Translations under genes and position numbers: made by a program
Shown: piece after piece, positions 1 to 7,669 of the stretch
Position numbering within the stretch: the stretch's first letter is position 1
How the letters are laid out: every line of letters starts with the position of its first letter
Notes under the pieces: model-generated
What the model was told of the DNA's origin: nothing
The model's database searches: none
Seen by the model: the letters and a program-made list of their open reading frames with translations, nothing else
Source of the DNA: a virus
IMG/VR virus record: IMGVR_UViG_3300035698_021798
Location: 1 to 45,059 of that record
Length of the DNA stretch: 45,059 bases
Reading direction: 5' to 3' (one strand)

Positions 1-279
1 ACAAGAACCAGTTTTTATCTTCTTCTTTTTCTTCCTTTGTGCTACATAGGCTTTCATTATATTATGTATTTGTATGTTACTATAATGTTTCTTTGCTTTT
101 TTGATAGCCTTAAACTCACCGTTCTTGGCTACCCTTGCTACTAGCTTAAGTTCGTATTGTACCTCAGTGCATTTTCTTTTGCTCAGACCACAAATAGGTC
201 CCTTACGGAATGAGCAGGGAATTTCCGAATATCCAGCTTGGTAGTTTTTGCAACCATACACACACTTTAGTTTTGCCAT
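1..279 (-). CDS. Cys-rich basic small protein, N-terminal part (runs off left edge)
   Basis: Ninety-three codons are open from an ATG at 279 down to base 1 with no stop. The start is preceded by an AAGGCG-like ribosome site. The first 35 residues carry cysteines at about positions 6, 10, 22 and 30, which could bind a metal. The rest is lysine-rich (a KKKKK run near the edge), suggesting nucleic-acid binding. I do not recognise the family. The last codon ends exactly at base 1, and the fragment entering at the right edge (44970-45059) continues in the same frame, so the full protein would be 122 residues if the molecule is circular. It lies at the end of the leftward early arm. Confidence 0.6.
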   Translation of the reverse strand, partial: MAKLKCVYGCKNYQAGYSEIPCSFRKGPICGLSKRKCTEVQYELKLVARVAKNGEFKAIKKAKKHYSNIQIHNIMKAYVAQRKKKKKIKTGSC

Positions 280-292
280 GCGTTCGCCTTTA

Positions 293-409
293 TTATTTTA
301 TCAACCCTAATAGGGTATAGATTAAACACAATGCGACCATAACAGCCCAATACATACACAACACTATCCGGAGCTTTTTGTGGCTGAAAACCCACGCGAA
401 CAACTGCAT
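293..409 (-). CDS. possible 38-residue membrane protein
   Basis: A short frame starts at ATG 409 and ends 14 bases before the next leftward gene. Its second half is a continuous hydrophobic segment (WAVMVALCLIYTLLGL), so it would be a single-pass inner-membrane peptide. No clear Shine-Dalgarno site precedes the ATG. The same frame stays open much further upstream, so a longer product (for example from about 520) is possible, but that part conflicts with a more protein-like frame on the other strand. Confidence 0.3.
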   Translation of the reverse strand: MQLFAWVFSHKKLRIVLCMYWAVMVALCLIYTLLGLIK

Positions 410-411
410 GA

Positions 412-666
412 GTGTTTTCAGAAATGAACTCAGGAATATATCAAGATTGTAGTTCAATTGATGAAATTCGCAATTCACTGTATTCTGAGCTCGGCATAGA
501 TGTGTTGGTTTCTTTTTCATTAGTATATCCAGACCATGAATATGAGATAGTGTATGATCGAAAATGTTATGTGTCCGACGATGAAGCCGAAGAGTGTGCA
601 TACACAGACTGCAATGAATCGGAGAAGGAAATGCGCGATACGGTTGTGCGTTGTTTCGAGATATAA
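412..666 (+). CDS. possible acidic hypothetical protein
   Basis: This frame opens at GTG 412, with an ATG at 424 as alternative, and encodes about 80-84 residues. The product is acidic, with several cysteines and a YEIVYDRKCYVSDDEAEEC stretch that looks like real protein. It points against the flanking leftward genes and has no good ribosome site. It occupies a stretch where the opposite strand gives only unconvincing protein. No family is recognised. Confidence 0.38.
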   Translation: MFSEMNSGIYQDCSSIDEIRNSLYSELGIDVLVSFSLVYPDHEYEIVYDRKCYVSDDEAEECAYTDCNESEKEMRDTVVRCFEI

Positions 667-671
667 TGTTC

Positions 672-980
672 TCATATTTTGATTTTATCCTTTTTAAAGA
701 AGCAGTAGTATTTCGACTCTTCGGCAAAGAGACGAATGATCTCCGGATAGGCTTTTTCAAATAATGGTTTTTTAGGGAGAAGATTGTATGCTATTTTAGA
801 ATAGTGCTGAAGCCAGATCTGAGCGCGTTTGTGCTTTATGATCTGAGAGGTTGCGTTGAACACTTGATCTGTGAGAGCGATCTTGAGACGCGAGTCGAAC
901 GACCCATGAATGAACTCAAGGAGATTGAGGCGCTGAGATTCTGAGAGGGCTGATTTTGCAGGTTGTGTTGTTGCGTTCAT
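672..980 (-). CDS. hypothetical protein, 102 aa
   Basis: The start ATG overlaps the stop of the receiver-domain gene upstream (TAATG), so translation is probably coupled. The product has a polar N-terminus (about 15 residues), a helical middle and a basic tail ending KKDKIKI. I see no motif and do not recognise the family. It is cotranscribed with the zinc-finger/receiver gene, so a joint role is possible but unproven. Confidence 0.6.
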   Translation of the reverse strand: MNATTQPAKSALSESQRLNLLEFIHGSFDSRLKIALTDQVFNATSQIIKHKRAQIWLQHYSKIAYNLLPKKPLFEKAYPEIIRLFAEESKYYCFFKKDKIKI

Positions 981-1585
981 TATAAGTAATCCTTTATGTG
1001 GGTGATGTCCGTTTTATCTATAATGGTGCATGGTCTGTTGATGATGCGCTGGAGCTCTTTTGCGCCGACACTGTTTGATGTGTGAATTATGATCTTGAAA
1101 GTGTTGTCCATTCTTGCAATGGCGTACGCGATGGGCTCGGTTGTCAGCTTAGGGTCCATGTTTGACATTTGATAATCGAGAATCACATAATCGATTGCAG
1201 TGTTTGGATCTGTGAGGTGTTGCAAGGCTTCTCTGTTTGTTGTTGCAGGAATGACAGTGTCCTGTTTGAGTTTACGAAGGTAATAATCTTGTATGGCTTG
1301 ATCATCATCAACAACTAATATGGTGTGTGACGATACTCGGATCAATTCATTGGTGTTAAGTTCTTGACCATCTGCAAGACGTACGAAGTTCGGAGATAAG
1401 ATTTCAGTTACGGTATAGAGATCATCAGAGACTCCGCCTTGAATACAAACCTTAGACCATTTACGGATCACCATGTCGTTTCGATCTAACGCAAATTGAA
1501 TCATGAATCCGGTTCCTTTACACGCATCGCAATTCCTTGTTCTATCTAATTGACCATTGCATACCGGACACTTTGTGTCGCTCAT
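980..1585 (-). CDS. zinc-finger protein fused to a response-regulator receiver domain
   Basis: Residues 6-26 hold two CxxC pairs (C6, C9, C19, C22) in the CxxCxG...CxxCKGTG pattern of DnaJ-type zinc fingers. Residues about 38-84 look like a small SH3/KOW-like beta module. Residues about 87-201 form a receiver domain: the acidic cluster D93-D95, the phosphoacceptor D137 in YVILDYQM, T169/S170 in IIHTS, and K191 in IIDKTD all stand where receivers need them. The domain should therefore be able to take a phosphoryl group from a histidine kinase, but no kinase or DNA-binding output domain is encoded. It belongs to the first genes read from the leftward promoter, so it may tap host two-component signalling early in infection (inference). 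Confidence 0.72.
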   Translation of the reverse strand: MSDTKCPVCNGQLDRTRNCDACKGTGFMIQFALDRNDMVIRKWSKVCIQGGVSDDLYTVTEILSPNFVRLADGQELNTNELIRVSSHTILVVDDDQAIQDYYLRKLKQDTVIPATTNREALQHLTDPNTAIDYVILDYQMSNMDPKLTTEPIAYAIARMDNTFKIIIHTSNSVGAKELQRIINRPCTIIDKTDITHIKDYL

Positions 1586-1587
1586 TC

Positions 1588-2103
1588 TTAAACCTCCATT
1601 TTTGAAAAGTTGACAACCGCTTCTATAAAAGCACGCATCGGAACGCTGTATGATTTTGTTTCTAAATCTCCAAAGCGTCCTCGCGTTTCAATATCAACTA
1701 TAATCGCTCCAGAGGAAGCATACACGGAAATTTTTCTATAAATGTCAGAGTCGTCTCCGATACGTTTATGCCGGTTGACTTGTTTAGATGTCACATTTGA
1801 AACATCAAGTATATTAAGATCGTCATCCAATTCAGCTTCACACACTAGCTTCTTTGATTCGCTCATGATGCTTGTCGCTTTCACTCTGTTTACTTTGCCA
1901 TTTATTCCACCATCTCCACCATCTATATATAAACCCTTTTTCGATAGTGAGCCCAAAACACCGGAAAAGGATTTATTCCCGGCAGACTTACAATTGTTTA
2001 ACCAACACCAACTGTAATCCAAATCAAACTCACACTGCCCGTCGTTAGTATCTAACAACTCACTTAAAACTTTCTTTTCTAATTCCGTTAATTTAATTTT
2101 CAT
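1588..2103 (-). CDS. hypothetical early protein, 171 aa
   Basis: First gene downstream of the leftward promoter and its structured leader. An AAAGGAA ribosome site precedes ATG 2103, and the next gene starts only 2 bases after its stop. The N-terminus (KLTELEKKVLSELLD) resembles the first helix of a small helical domain. A glycine-rich turn (DGGDGGINGK, near residue 65) suggests a beta-rich middle. No known domain is recognised. Position suggests an immediate-early host-takeover or regulatory product. Confidence 0.6.
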   Translation of the reverse strand: MKIKLTELEKKVLSELLDTNDGQCEFDLDYSWCWLNNCKSAGNKSFSGVLGSLSKKGLYIDGGDGGINGKVNRVKATSIMSESKKLVCEAELDDDLNILDVSNVTSKQVNRHKRIGDDSDIYRKISVYASSGAIIVDIETRGRFGDLETKSYSVPMRAFIEAVVNFSKMEV

Positions 2104-2135
2104 GTATGCGTTCCTTTGATCAGTTTAGGTTGGGG

Positions 2136-2186
2136 AAATAAAAAACGAAGAGACATGAGAGGAACGAGCTCACAGTGGTCTCTTCG
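2136..2186 (-). terminator. apparent intrinsic terminator/attenuator in the early leader
   Basis: Read leftward, CGAAGAGAC (2186-2178) pairs perfectly with GTCTCTTCG (2154-2146). An inner 5-bp stem (GTGAG with CTCAT) follows after a 4-base bulge. The hairpin is followed at once by a U-rich run (TTTTTTATTT, 2145-2136). It lies between the leftward promoter and the first gene, so it would cut transcription before the gene unless read through. The apical loop is complementary to an upstream leader segment. Confidence 0.55.
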
Positions 2187-2254
2187 GGAATAAATAAAAA
2201 CTCTCCTCGCCCAGAGTCTTTTGATTGATTAGATTTGAACTGCCTGCTCGTTCC
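2161..2254 (-). promoter_or_regulatory. long-range pairing between leader and terminator loop (pseudoknot topology)
   Basis: GGAACGAGC (leftward RNA, 2254-2246) is perfectly complementary to GCTCGTTCC (2169-2161). The second element is the apical loop of the terminator hairpin at 2146-2186. The order of the four arms makes an H-type pseudoknot, or two exclusive folds. This could set how often transcription passes the terminator. Pairing is seen directly; function is inferred. Confidence 0.5.
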
Positions 2255-2297
2255 GCTGTTCATTTGATTTGTCCTGTCTTTATTTAATTACATCTAA

Positions 2298-2326
2298 AGT
2301 ATAACAAGTATTTTTCGCGCTGTCAA
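2298..2326 (-). promoter_or_regulatory. strong leftward sigma70-type promoter
   Basis: On the minus strand TTGACA (2326-2321) and TATACT (2303-2298) are separated by exactly 17 bases. The -35 is perfect and the -10 differs from consensus by one base. Transcription would begin near 2291 and run left through a leader of about 190 nt into the early genes. Host RNA polymerase should recognise it without phage factors. Confidence 0.8.
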
Positions 2327-2594
2327 GGGGTCTAAGATAAATTCTTTTTGTTTTCAATTACTCACTTATGCTACCAAAAGCGAAAACGTAATGCAAGCAA
2401 TATTTGTCGTCGAGGAATTGAGAAGTACCGTCGAGAAAAGCATATAAAAAATAATTTAAGAAATATTTTGATGGAGGGAGGCAATTCGCTTTGTGAGGAG
2501 AATCCGTCGAGACGATGGTATGAATGCATTGATTTTTCAATAGGAATATAACAAAAAACCCACAAACACATTGAAAAGTGAATGGGAAACAAAA

Positions 2595-2733
2595 CGTAGA
2601 TCAGAGGAAGGGGGGGTATGGGTATATAGTTATTGAGTTCTTTTCTTTTTTCTTTTTATTAAAATAAAAAAAATATACGCTTTACATATAAAGGACACCT
2701 ATATGGGTACACCCCCCCTAAACATGATCTACG
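2595..2733. repeat. 35-bp imperfect inverted repeat flanking a 69-bp AT-rich core
   Basis: Arms 2595-2629 and 2699-2733 match at 25 of 35 positions as inverted copies. They share CGTAGATCA outermost, a run of seven G (seven C on the other side) in the middle, and ATATAG innermost. The core is a pyrimidine tract followed by an A-rich tract. It lies between the divergent arms, where a replication origin or a major operator would be expected. No target duplication is seen, so it does not look like an insertion. This stretch also holds no convincing gene. Confidence 0.6.
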
Positions 2734-2783
2734 ATTACTATTTGATTGAGAAATGAGTGTGTTTTGTCGCAAATCGAGTGAAA

Positions 2784-2811
2784 TTGAGTGAAAATGTTTA
2801 GTTAGTATTAT
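2784..2811 (+). promoter_or_regulatory. candidate rightward promoter for the late arm
   Basis: TTGAGT (2784-2789) and TATTAT (2806-2811) are 16 bases apart, about 120 bases before the first packaging gene. The -35 lies within a tandem repeat, AAATCGAGTG then AAATTGAGTG (2771-2790). A second, weaker option is TTGTAT with TATCAT 17 bases later, near 2855-2885. Both are far weaker than the leftward promoter, as expected if late transcription needs help. Confidence 0.35.
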
Positions 2812-2930
2812 TAGATATATCAGGGTGTGGGGGTAGTGGCAGTGATCTAGGATACTTGTATTGAGTGGGTGCATTTGGTATCATGGCGGTGTTGATATAA
2901 ATACATTGATGCTAGCAAAGGAGGGCTTTG

Positions 2931-3335
2931 ATGCGGACGGTAAGACGTAAGGCAACACTCAAACGTAATGCCAAAGGGATCGCGAATCTCATTCCGTTTA
3001 AAAAGAACGACCCGCGCATCAATAGAAATGGTCCACCAAAACTCCCACCGGAAGTCAAAGCCTTAAAGAATTTAACCACAGAAAAGTTTATAACTGATTT
3101 TAATGATCTACTCGTAAAGTCTCACAGAGAATTGTGGGACATCGCTTATAGTGTAGATGAACCAATACTCAGAGTGTATGTCGCTCGCTGTTTAGTTCAA
3201 GGAAAGATGCATGGGGATTACTTTATGTTAAATATGATGCTCGATCGATTGATTGGCAAGGTAGTGCAGCCGATCACAACGCCACCAAAAGAGCCTTTGA
3301 TCGTAAGGATTGACGGTATAGACGCAAAGCTTTAA
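2931..3335 (+). CDS. terminase small subunit-like protein
   Basis: Probably recognises phage DNA and recruits it to the large terminase subunit. ATG 2931 is chosen over TTG 2928 because a strong AAAGGAGG site sits 6 bases upstream. The N-terminus is very basic, followed by FKKNDPRINRNGPPK (about residues 24-38), the DUF5681-like motif common at the start of such proteins. The rest is predicted helical. At 134 residues it is short for the family. Its stop overlaps the start of the large subunit (TAATG), and it is the first gene of the rightward arm. The call rests mostly on this position and the N-terminal motif. Confidence 0.65.
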   Translation: MRTVRRKATLKRNAKGIANLIPFKKNDPRINRNGPPKLPPEVKALKNLTTEKFITDFNDLLVKSHRELWDIAYSVDEPILRVYVARCLVQGKMHGDYFMLNMMLDRLIGKVVQPITTPPKEPLIVRIDGIDAKL

Positions 3336-4618
3336 TGAGTATAGGATCTTTGATACTAACTGCGAAACAGATCGAAGCCACCAATCTTATGGCAACATAT
3401 CAAAATGTGTTGCTTGAGGGAGGGAGTCGATCAGGGAAAACGTTGATCTTTCTCAGAAATATGATCATCAGAGCAATGCACTATCCAAACACTTGGCATG
3501 TCGCGCTTCGATTGCGGTTCAAGCACGCAAGACAATCACTGTGGAATCAAACAATGCCAAAGTTGGTGCAACTGATGGGGTTATCCGGTCAGTTCAAATA
3601 TAATAACTCAGATTTGATGATGACGTTCCCTCACACAGTAAAAGGAGTGAAGTCAGACTCATACATACTCGTTGGAGGTCTTGACGACAAGGTTCGAGTG
3701 GAGAAGATCCTTGGAAATGAGTTTGCAACAATTTACGTCAATGAAGCGTCTCAGATTGCATACGATTCAGTGGAAACATTGATGACTCGACTGAATCCAC
3801 CGAAGGGTGTGCCTCCACGGTTCTGGCAAGATTACAATCCACCGTCGAAACAGCATTGGGGATACAAGGTATATCATGACAGGAAGTTTCCAGATGGCAG
3901 GATTGTTCCGGCGGATGATTTCAAATGGTTGAAATTAAATCCAACGGATAATGAAGAGAACATCTCAGAGACGTTGATCAAAACATTGAGTAATCTGTCA
4001 GGAGCAAAGCGCATTCGGTTTTTAGAAGGTGGATATTCAAGTGATGACGGAGCTCTTTGGAAACGCAGATGGATTAAGTATAAGATCGCTCCAGCAACGC
4101 TGATCAGAGTTGCGATTGGTGTTGATCCTTCCGGAAGTCTCGAGGGAGATGAGATAGGGATCATTGTTGCAGGCATGGACCGCGATAAAAATATCTATAT
4201 AATGTACGACGGAAGTTTGAACGGATCACCGAAGGAATGGAGTGACGGGGTACACGCAGCTTATAGAAGATTTAAGGCAGATGTAGTTGCGGCAGAAAAG
4301 AACTTCGGTGGAGACATGGTTGAAGCTGTGATCACTCAATTTGGGGATAATGATGTTAATGTAAAGCTAGTGAATGCAACGAGAGGAAAAGCAGTAAGGG
4401 CTGAACCGGTTGCGGCACTGTACGAGAAAGGCAGAGTGTTTCACACAGAGCCTTTGACAGCGTTAGAAGATGAGATCTGCACATGGAAGCCAGCGGATAT
4501 TGACGGTATAGATAATAGGATGGATGCGTTGGTTTGGGCTGTGACGGAATTGATGTCAGACGAGTTCGGCGAGGCTGCCGAGGAAATTTATGAAAACGGA
4601 GTGGATAACTTATGGTAA
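3335..4618 (+). CDS. terL: terminase large subunit (packaging ATPase and nuclease)
   Basis: Drives DNA into the prohead and cuts it at the end. Residues 29-36 are a Walker A loop (GGSRSGKT). TIYVNEAS (132-139) is the Walker B strand with catalytic glutamate E137. The C-terminal half has RNase H-like nuclease features: D264 in IGVDPSG, an acidic AAEKNFGGD around 319-327, and NRMDALVW near 404. Length (427 aa) is normal for terminase_3/6-type proteins. The gene overlaps the portal gene by 7 bases. The call is firm. Confidence 0.93.
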   Translation: MSIGSLILTAKQIEATNLMATYQNVLLEGGSRSGKTLIFLRNMIIRAMHYPNTWHVALRLRFKHARQSLWNQTMPKLVQLMGLSGQFKYNNSDLMMTFPHTVKGVKSDSYILVGGLDDKVRVEKILGNEFATIYVNEASQIAYDSVETLMTRLNPPKGVPPRFWQDYNPPSKQHWGYKVYHDRKFPDGRIVPADDFKWLKLNPTDNEENISETLIKTLSNLSGAKRIRFLEGGYSSDDGALWKRRWIKYKIAPATLIRVAIGVDPSGSLEGDEIGIIVAGMDRDKNIYIMYDGSLNGSPKEWSDGVHAAYRRFKADVVAAEKNFGGDMVEAVITQFGDNDVNVKLVNATRGKAVRAEPVAALYEKGRVFHTEPLTALEDEICTWKPADIDGIDNRMDALVWAVTELMSDEFGEAAEEIYENGVDNLW

Positions 4619-6108
4619 AACCTAAAGAGATAAATATCGTAGAACATATCAAGGAGAATGGGGTGGACGCAATCTCCGAAGCTTATCGGGACCCTTTAAC
4701 CGACGGACCTTGGTACAAACTCGGAGGAGAAGACAGTGCGAAAGAGTTATCTGACACAGACCGCTCTATATTATTAAAGAACAGCCGAGACCGGTATTGG
4801 AAGACATCAGAAAGCCGGTGCTTAATTGAAAGCGCTGTTCATTATGTTATAGGCAGAGGGGTTGTGTATCATGCCGATGATGAGAATCCGAAAGTGCAAG
4901 AAACACTCGAGAAGTTTTGGGGTGATCCAAAGAACTTGATGGAGCTGAGACAAAAAGAGATCGTGAGAAGGGTTCTCCGAGATGGAGAGGCGTTCTTGCG
5001 TTTCTTTGAGGATGCAGTTGGATCCTGTTACATTAGATTCGTTGAGCCTGAGCAGATCACGAAGATTGTGAAGGACCCCAACGACGCTGAGACCGTCAAA
5101 GAGTATAGGAGAGAGTGGGTGCCTGCTGGTGATTCTACCACAAGCAAAGAAGTGATTCTCGACAAAGATATGATACATATTAAACTCAACGTTGATATGA
5201 ACATGCAACGAGGTCGTCCTTATATAGAGCCGAGTATTCGTAGGCTCATTCAATTAGATCAATTTGTTGAGGGAAGGGTGCGCAAGAATAGAATTGCAGC
5301 CGGACACATCCTCGAGAAGATCTTAAAAGGCAAATCAGCGACGCCAACCGCTGTAACGAAGACCTCCAACGCAATGAGTGACGCAGACACACCAACCGGA
5401 ACATCTACCGCAGCAAAAAAGATGCCGAAGCTCGGATCTGTTATCGTTCATAATGAATCAATTGAATATAAGTGGTGTAATCCAGAGATCAGAGCTGACG
5501 ACAGCAAACAAGATGGTCGACTGATCAAATTGTCTGTGTTGGCAGGAGTAACCGCTCCAGAGTTCTTGCTTTCAGATGCATCCAACGCAAACTACGCCTC
5601 AACACTTGTATCAGAGAATCCGTATGTTCGTAGCATAGAGGATATGCAGGATACGTTTCAAATATACTTTCAAATGGTCCTCACGAAGATCATAGAGCGT
5701 GCAATGGCGAAAGGTATTATCCCAAAAACATCGACGGAAACAACATTGAAAGAGAATGCGTTGCTTCGTTGGTTGCCTAAAGCTTTAAAGCATGATTGCA
5801 GAATAAAAGAGCTATTGTCGAAACCACAAGTGGAATCTGTACCGACGAAAACAACCACTGCTATTGAGTTTCCTCCTATGGTCCACAGTGATCTCGAAGC
5901 CGACACTAAAGCGTATCAAGTCCACTCTATGATGGGTTGGGCTGATGATAGTACCCTCGCAGGGAAGCTGGGTTATGATTATGACAAGGAACAGGAAAAG
6001 ACTCAACGCCGAGAGAAAGAGAATGGCGAGGATAAGGAGAATGACAAGGATCCTGACAATTTTGAGGCGGGCAGAAAAAAAGAACTTGAAGACGGAGCCG
6101 AGGAATAA
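4612..6108 (+). CDS. portal protein
   Basis: Forms the ring at the capsid vertex through which DNA passes. The protein (498 aa) has the usual portal layout: an N-terminal segment, then LIESAVHYVIGRGVVY (about 66-81), a core with the DGEAFLRFF and YIRFVEPEQI motifs, a long helical stem, and a charged disordered tail rich in Glu, Lys and Asp after about residue 460. It follows the large terminase and precedes the minor head gene, the standard order. Confidence 0.9.
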   Translation: MVKPKEINIVEHIKENGVDAISEAYRDPLTDGPWYKLGGEDSAKELSDTDRSILLKNSRDRYWKTSESRCLIESAVHYVIGRGVVYHADDENPKVQETLEKFWGDPKNLMELRQKEIVRRVLRDGEAFLRFFEDAVGSCYIRFVEPEQITKIVKDPNDAETVKEYRREWVPAGDSTTSKEVILDKDMIHIKLNVDMNMQRGRPYIEPSIRRLIQLDQFVEGRVRKNRIAAGHILEKILKGKSATPTAVTKTSNAMSDADTPTGTSTAAKKMPKLGSVIVHNESIEYKWCNPEIRADDSKQDGRLIKLSVLAGVTAPEFLLSDASNANYASTLVSENPYVRSIEDMQDTFQIYFQMVLTKIIERAMAKGIIPKTSTETTLKENALLRWLPKALKHDCRIKELLSKPQVESVPTKTTTAIEFPPMVHSDLEADTKAYQVHSMMGWADDSTLAGKLGYDYDKEQEKTQRREKENGEDKENDKDPDNFEAGRKKELEDGAEE

Positions 6109-7526
6109 TGCCTATAAAACCACAGAGTGAGAAACAATCTCATTTAATGTTCTTGAGATACCAAACGGAGCTTGAGGACATCACAGCAACGTTGCACAAG
6201 AATGTGGAAAGCTCTTTGAATACAATACTTGCACGAAACACTGGAATGGATGGGAAAGTTCCTACTGCGAAAGTTAAACTCATCGTAGATAAGTATATGC
6301 ATAATGAAATGGTGAAGTTCCGCACAGAGTTAAGTCAACAAATCAAGTTGGGTGTGTCGGACTCATCTCAATTAGGTGTCAGATCAGTTGTAGCCGCAGT
6401 TGCCCCTCACAGAAAGATTGGTGCGAAGGTTTGGACAAACATGTCAGATAAAATTCGCAAACGCATCATCAATCTCAGAGGGGTCGATGGTCTCAAGCTG
6501 TCTGAGAGAGTGTGGAAGCTGGCAAACGACAATGAGCATCAACTCAAACGCATTGTTGCCGGAGATATTCTCCAAGGCACCTCAGCTGATAAGATAAGTC
6601 GAAACATTAGAAGCTTTCTCCTAAAACCAGAGACCGCTCGAGGGAGAATGAAAGATCTGTTGAAGGTGGGACAGGGTGTTTATAAATCAGCGTATAAGAA
6701 CGCAGTTAGAGTGGCAAGAACAGAAACGAATCGAGCATATATAGACGGACAGAAAGACGCAGCTGATGAGTTCGATATGAAACTGAAATTCCAAGTGTCT
6801 GGAATCAACGTTTGTGACATCTGCACAGGTTACAATGGAAAGATATATGATCCAAAAGATTTCCCCGCTCCGGTCCACCCTCATTGCATGTGCCACGGGT
6901 TGACGGTACTGCCAGAAGCAGAAGCGGCTGCATTAGCTACTCCAGCACCAGAGGGATCTGGGGCAGTGATTCCTAAGGCGTCAGATTTAACTCCTGCGGA
7001 GAAGCGATCACGATATGAGAGTTCGTTGGGAAGCGCACAACGTGACATTTTAAAGAGGACTGGAAATAGATATGAAAGTTCAGAGCAAGTGTCTCAGAGC
7101 GGTGTCCGGATCTCACAGAAGAGCGGTGGAAAGTCGAATATTAAGTTTACAAGGCAAGAGGTCATTGCAATGAAAGACAACACCTTCATTCACAATCATC
7201 CACAAAGCTCGTCATTGAGTTTAGCTGATGTTATGATCTCGAGACATGGGAATGTTGCTGAGATGAGAGCGTTGGCTCCAAAATCAGCGTTTGGATCCAA
7301 GGTGTACTCACTCAAACGACCCGCAGCTGGTTGGAACAGTATTTCAGAAGAGCGTTTAAAGAGCGTTTATAGAGCAGCTGACAAAAGGGTGCATCGTCTC
7401 AATACAATAAAGATCTCACAGGATTATTCATATATGGAAAAGGCAAACAAGCTCCATCACCACGAAGTGTGGACGGAAGTGAGTCAGAAGATCAAGGGGT
7501 TTAATTATAGCATGGAGGATTTATAA
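6108..7526 (+). CDS. Mu F/SPP1 gp7-type minor head protein with C-terminal HNHP domain
   Basis: The first about 275 residues are a phage head morphogenesis protein. VARTETNRAYIDGQ is the family's helix motif, and a CDICTGYNGKIY...HPHCMCHG segment near 240-265 supplies the typical Cys/His cluster. After an Ala/Pro linker, a second domain (about 295-472) contains FIHNHPQSSSLSLADVM near residue 359. This HxHP...SxxD arrangement recalls JAB/JAMM-like metallopeptidase domains attached to phage and toxin proteins. The spacing is one residue shorter than the canonical JAMM motif, so activity is uncertain. Minor head proteins of this type are packaged in a few copies, so the extra domain may be delivered or act in assembly. 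Confidence 0.85.
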   Translation: MPIKPQSEKQSHLMFLRYQTELEDITATLHKNVESSLNTILARNTGMDGKVPTAKVKLIVDKYMHNEMVKFRTELSQQIKLGVSDSSQLGVRSVVAAVAPHRKIGAKVWTNMSDKIRKRIINLRGVDGLKLSERVWKLANDNEHQLKRIVAGDILQGTSADKISRNIRSFLLKPETARGRMKDLLKVGQGVYKSAYKNAVRVARTETNRAYIDGQKDAADEFDMKLKFQVSGINVCDICTGYNGKIYDPKDFPAPVHPHCMCHGLTVLPEAEAAALATPAPEGSGAVIPKASDLTPAEKRSRYESSLGSAQRDILKRTGNRYESSEQVSQSGVRISQKSGGKSNIKFTRQEVIAMKDNTFIHNHPQSSSLSLADVMISRHGNVAEMRALAPKSAFGSKVYSLKRPAAGWNSISEERLKSVYRAADKRVHRLNTIKISQDYSYMEKANKLHHHEVWTEVSQKIKGFNYSMEDL

Positions 7527-7669
7527 TGGTAGATGAATTCGATAAAGTCGAGCAAGACTTTAAGGACCTAAACTCTGGAAAAAAGAAAACTATCTCTATC
7601 GACAACGAATTGGAGAAGGATGTATATACGAAAGAAGGTGTGAAAAAATCGCAAGGAGAAAACGCATGA
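7526..7669 (+). CDS. small charged protein, 47 aa
   Basis: A GGAGG site (7514-7518) precedes ATG 7526, which overlaps the stop of the minor head gene. Its own stop overlaps the protease start (GCATGA). The product is hydrophilic, rich in Asp, Glu and Lys, without motif or membrane segment. The tight coupling on both sides and the good ribosome site make it a credible gene. Its role is unknown; a small capsid assembly factor is possible. Confidence 0.6.
   Translation: MVDEFDKVEQDFKDLNSGKKKTISIDNELEKDVYTKEGVKKSQGENA

Noticed and set aside
2348-2551. Rightward 67-codon frame in the control region (starts TTG)
   Set aside because: No ribosome site, rare start codon, very basic composition with no motif, and overlapping frames on the other strand. 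The region is better explained as control DNA.
2595-2733. Miniature transposable element (inverted repeat ends)
   Set aside because: No flanking target duplication and no second copy noticed in the window.
4356-4652. Many long frames antisense to structural genes (for example 98 codons here)
   Set aside because: They lie wholly inside well-supported genes on the other strand and lack ribosome sites; they are shadows.
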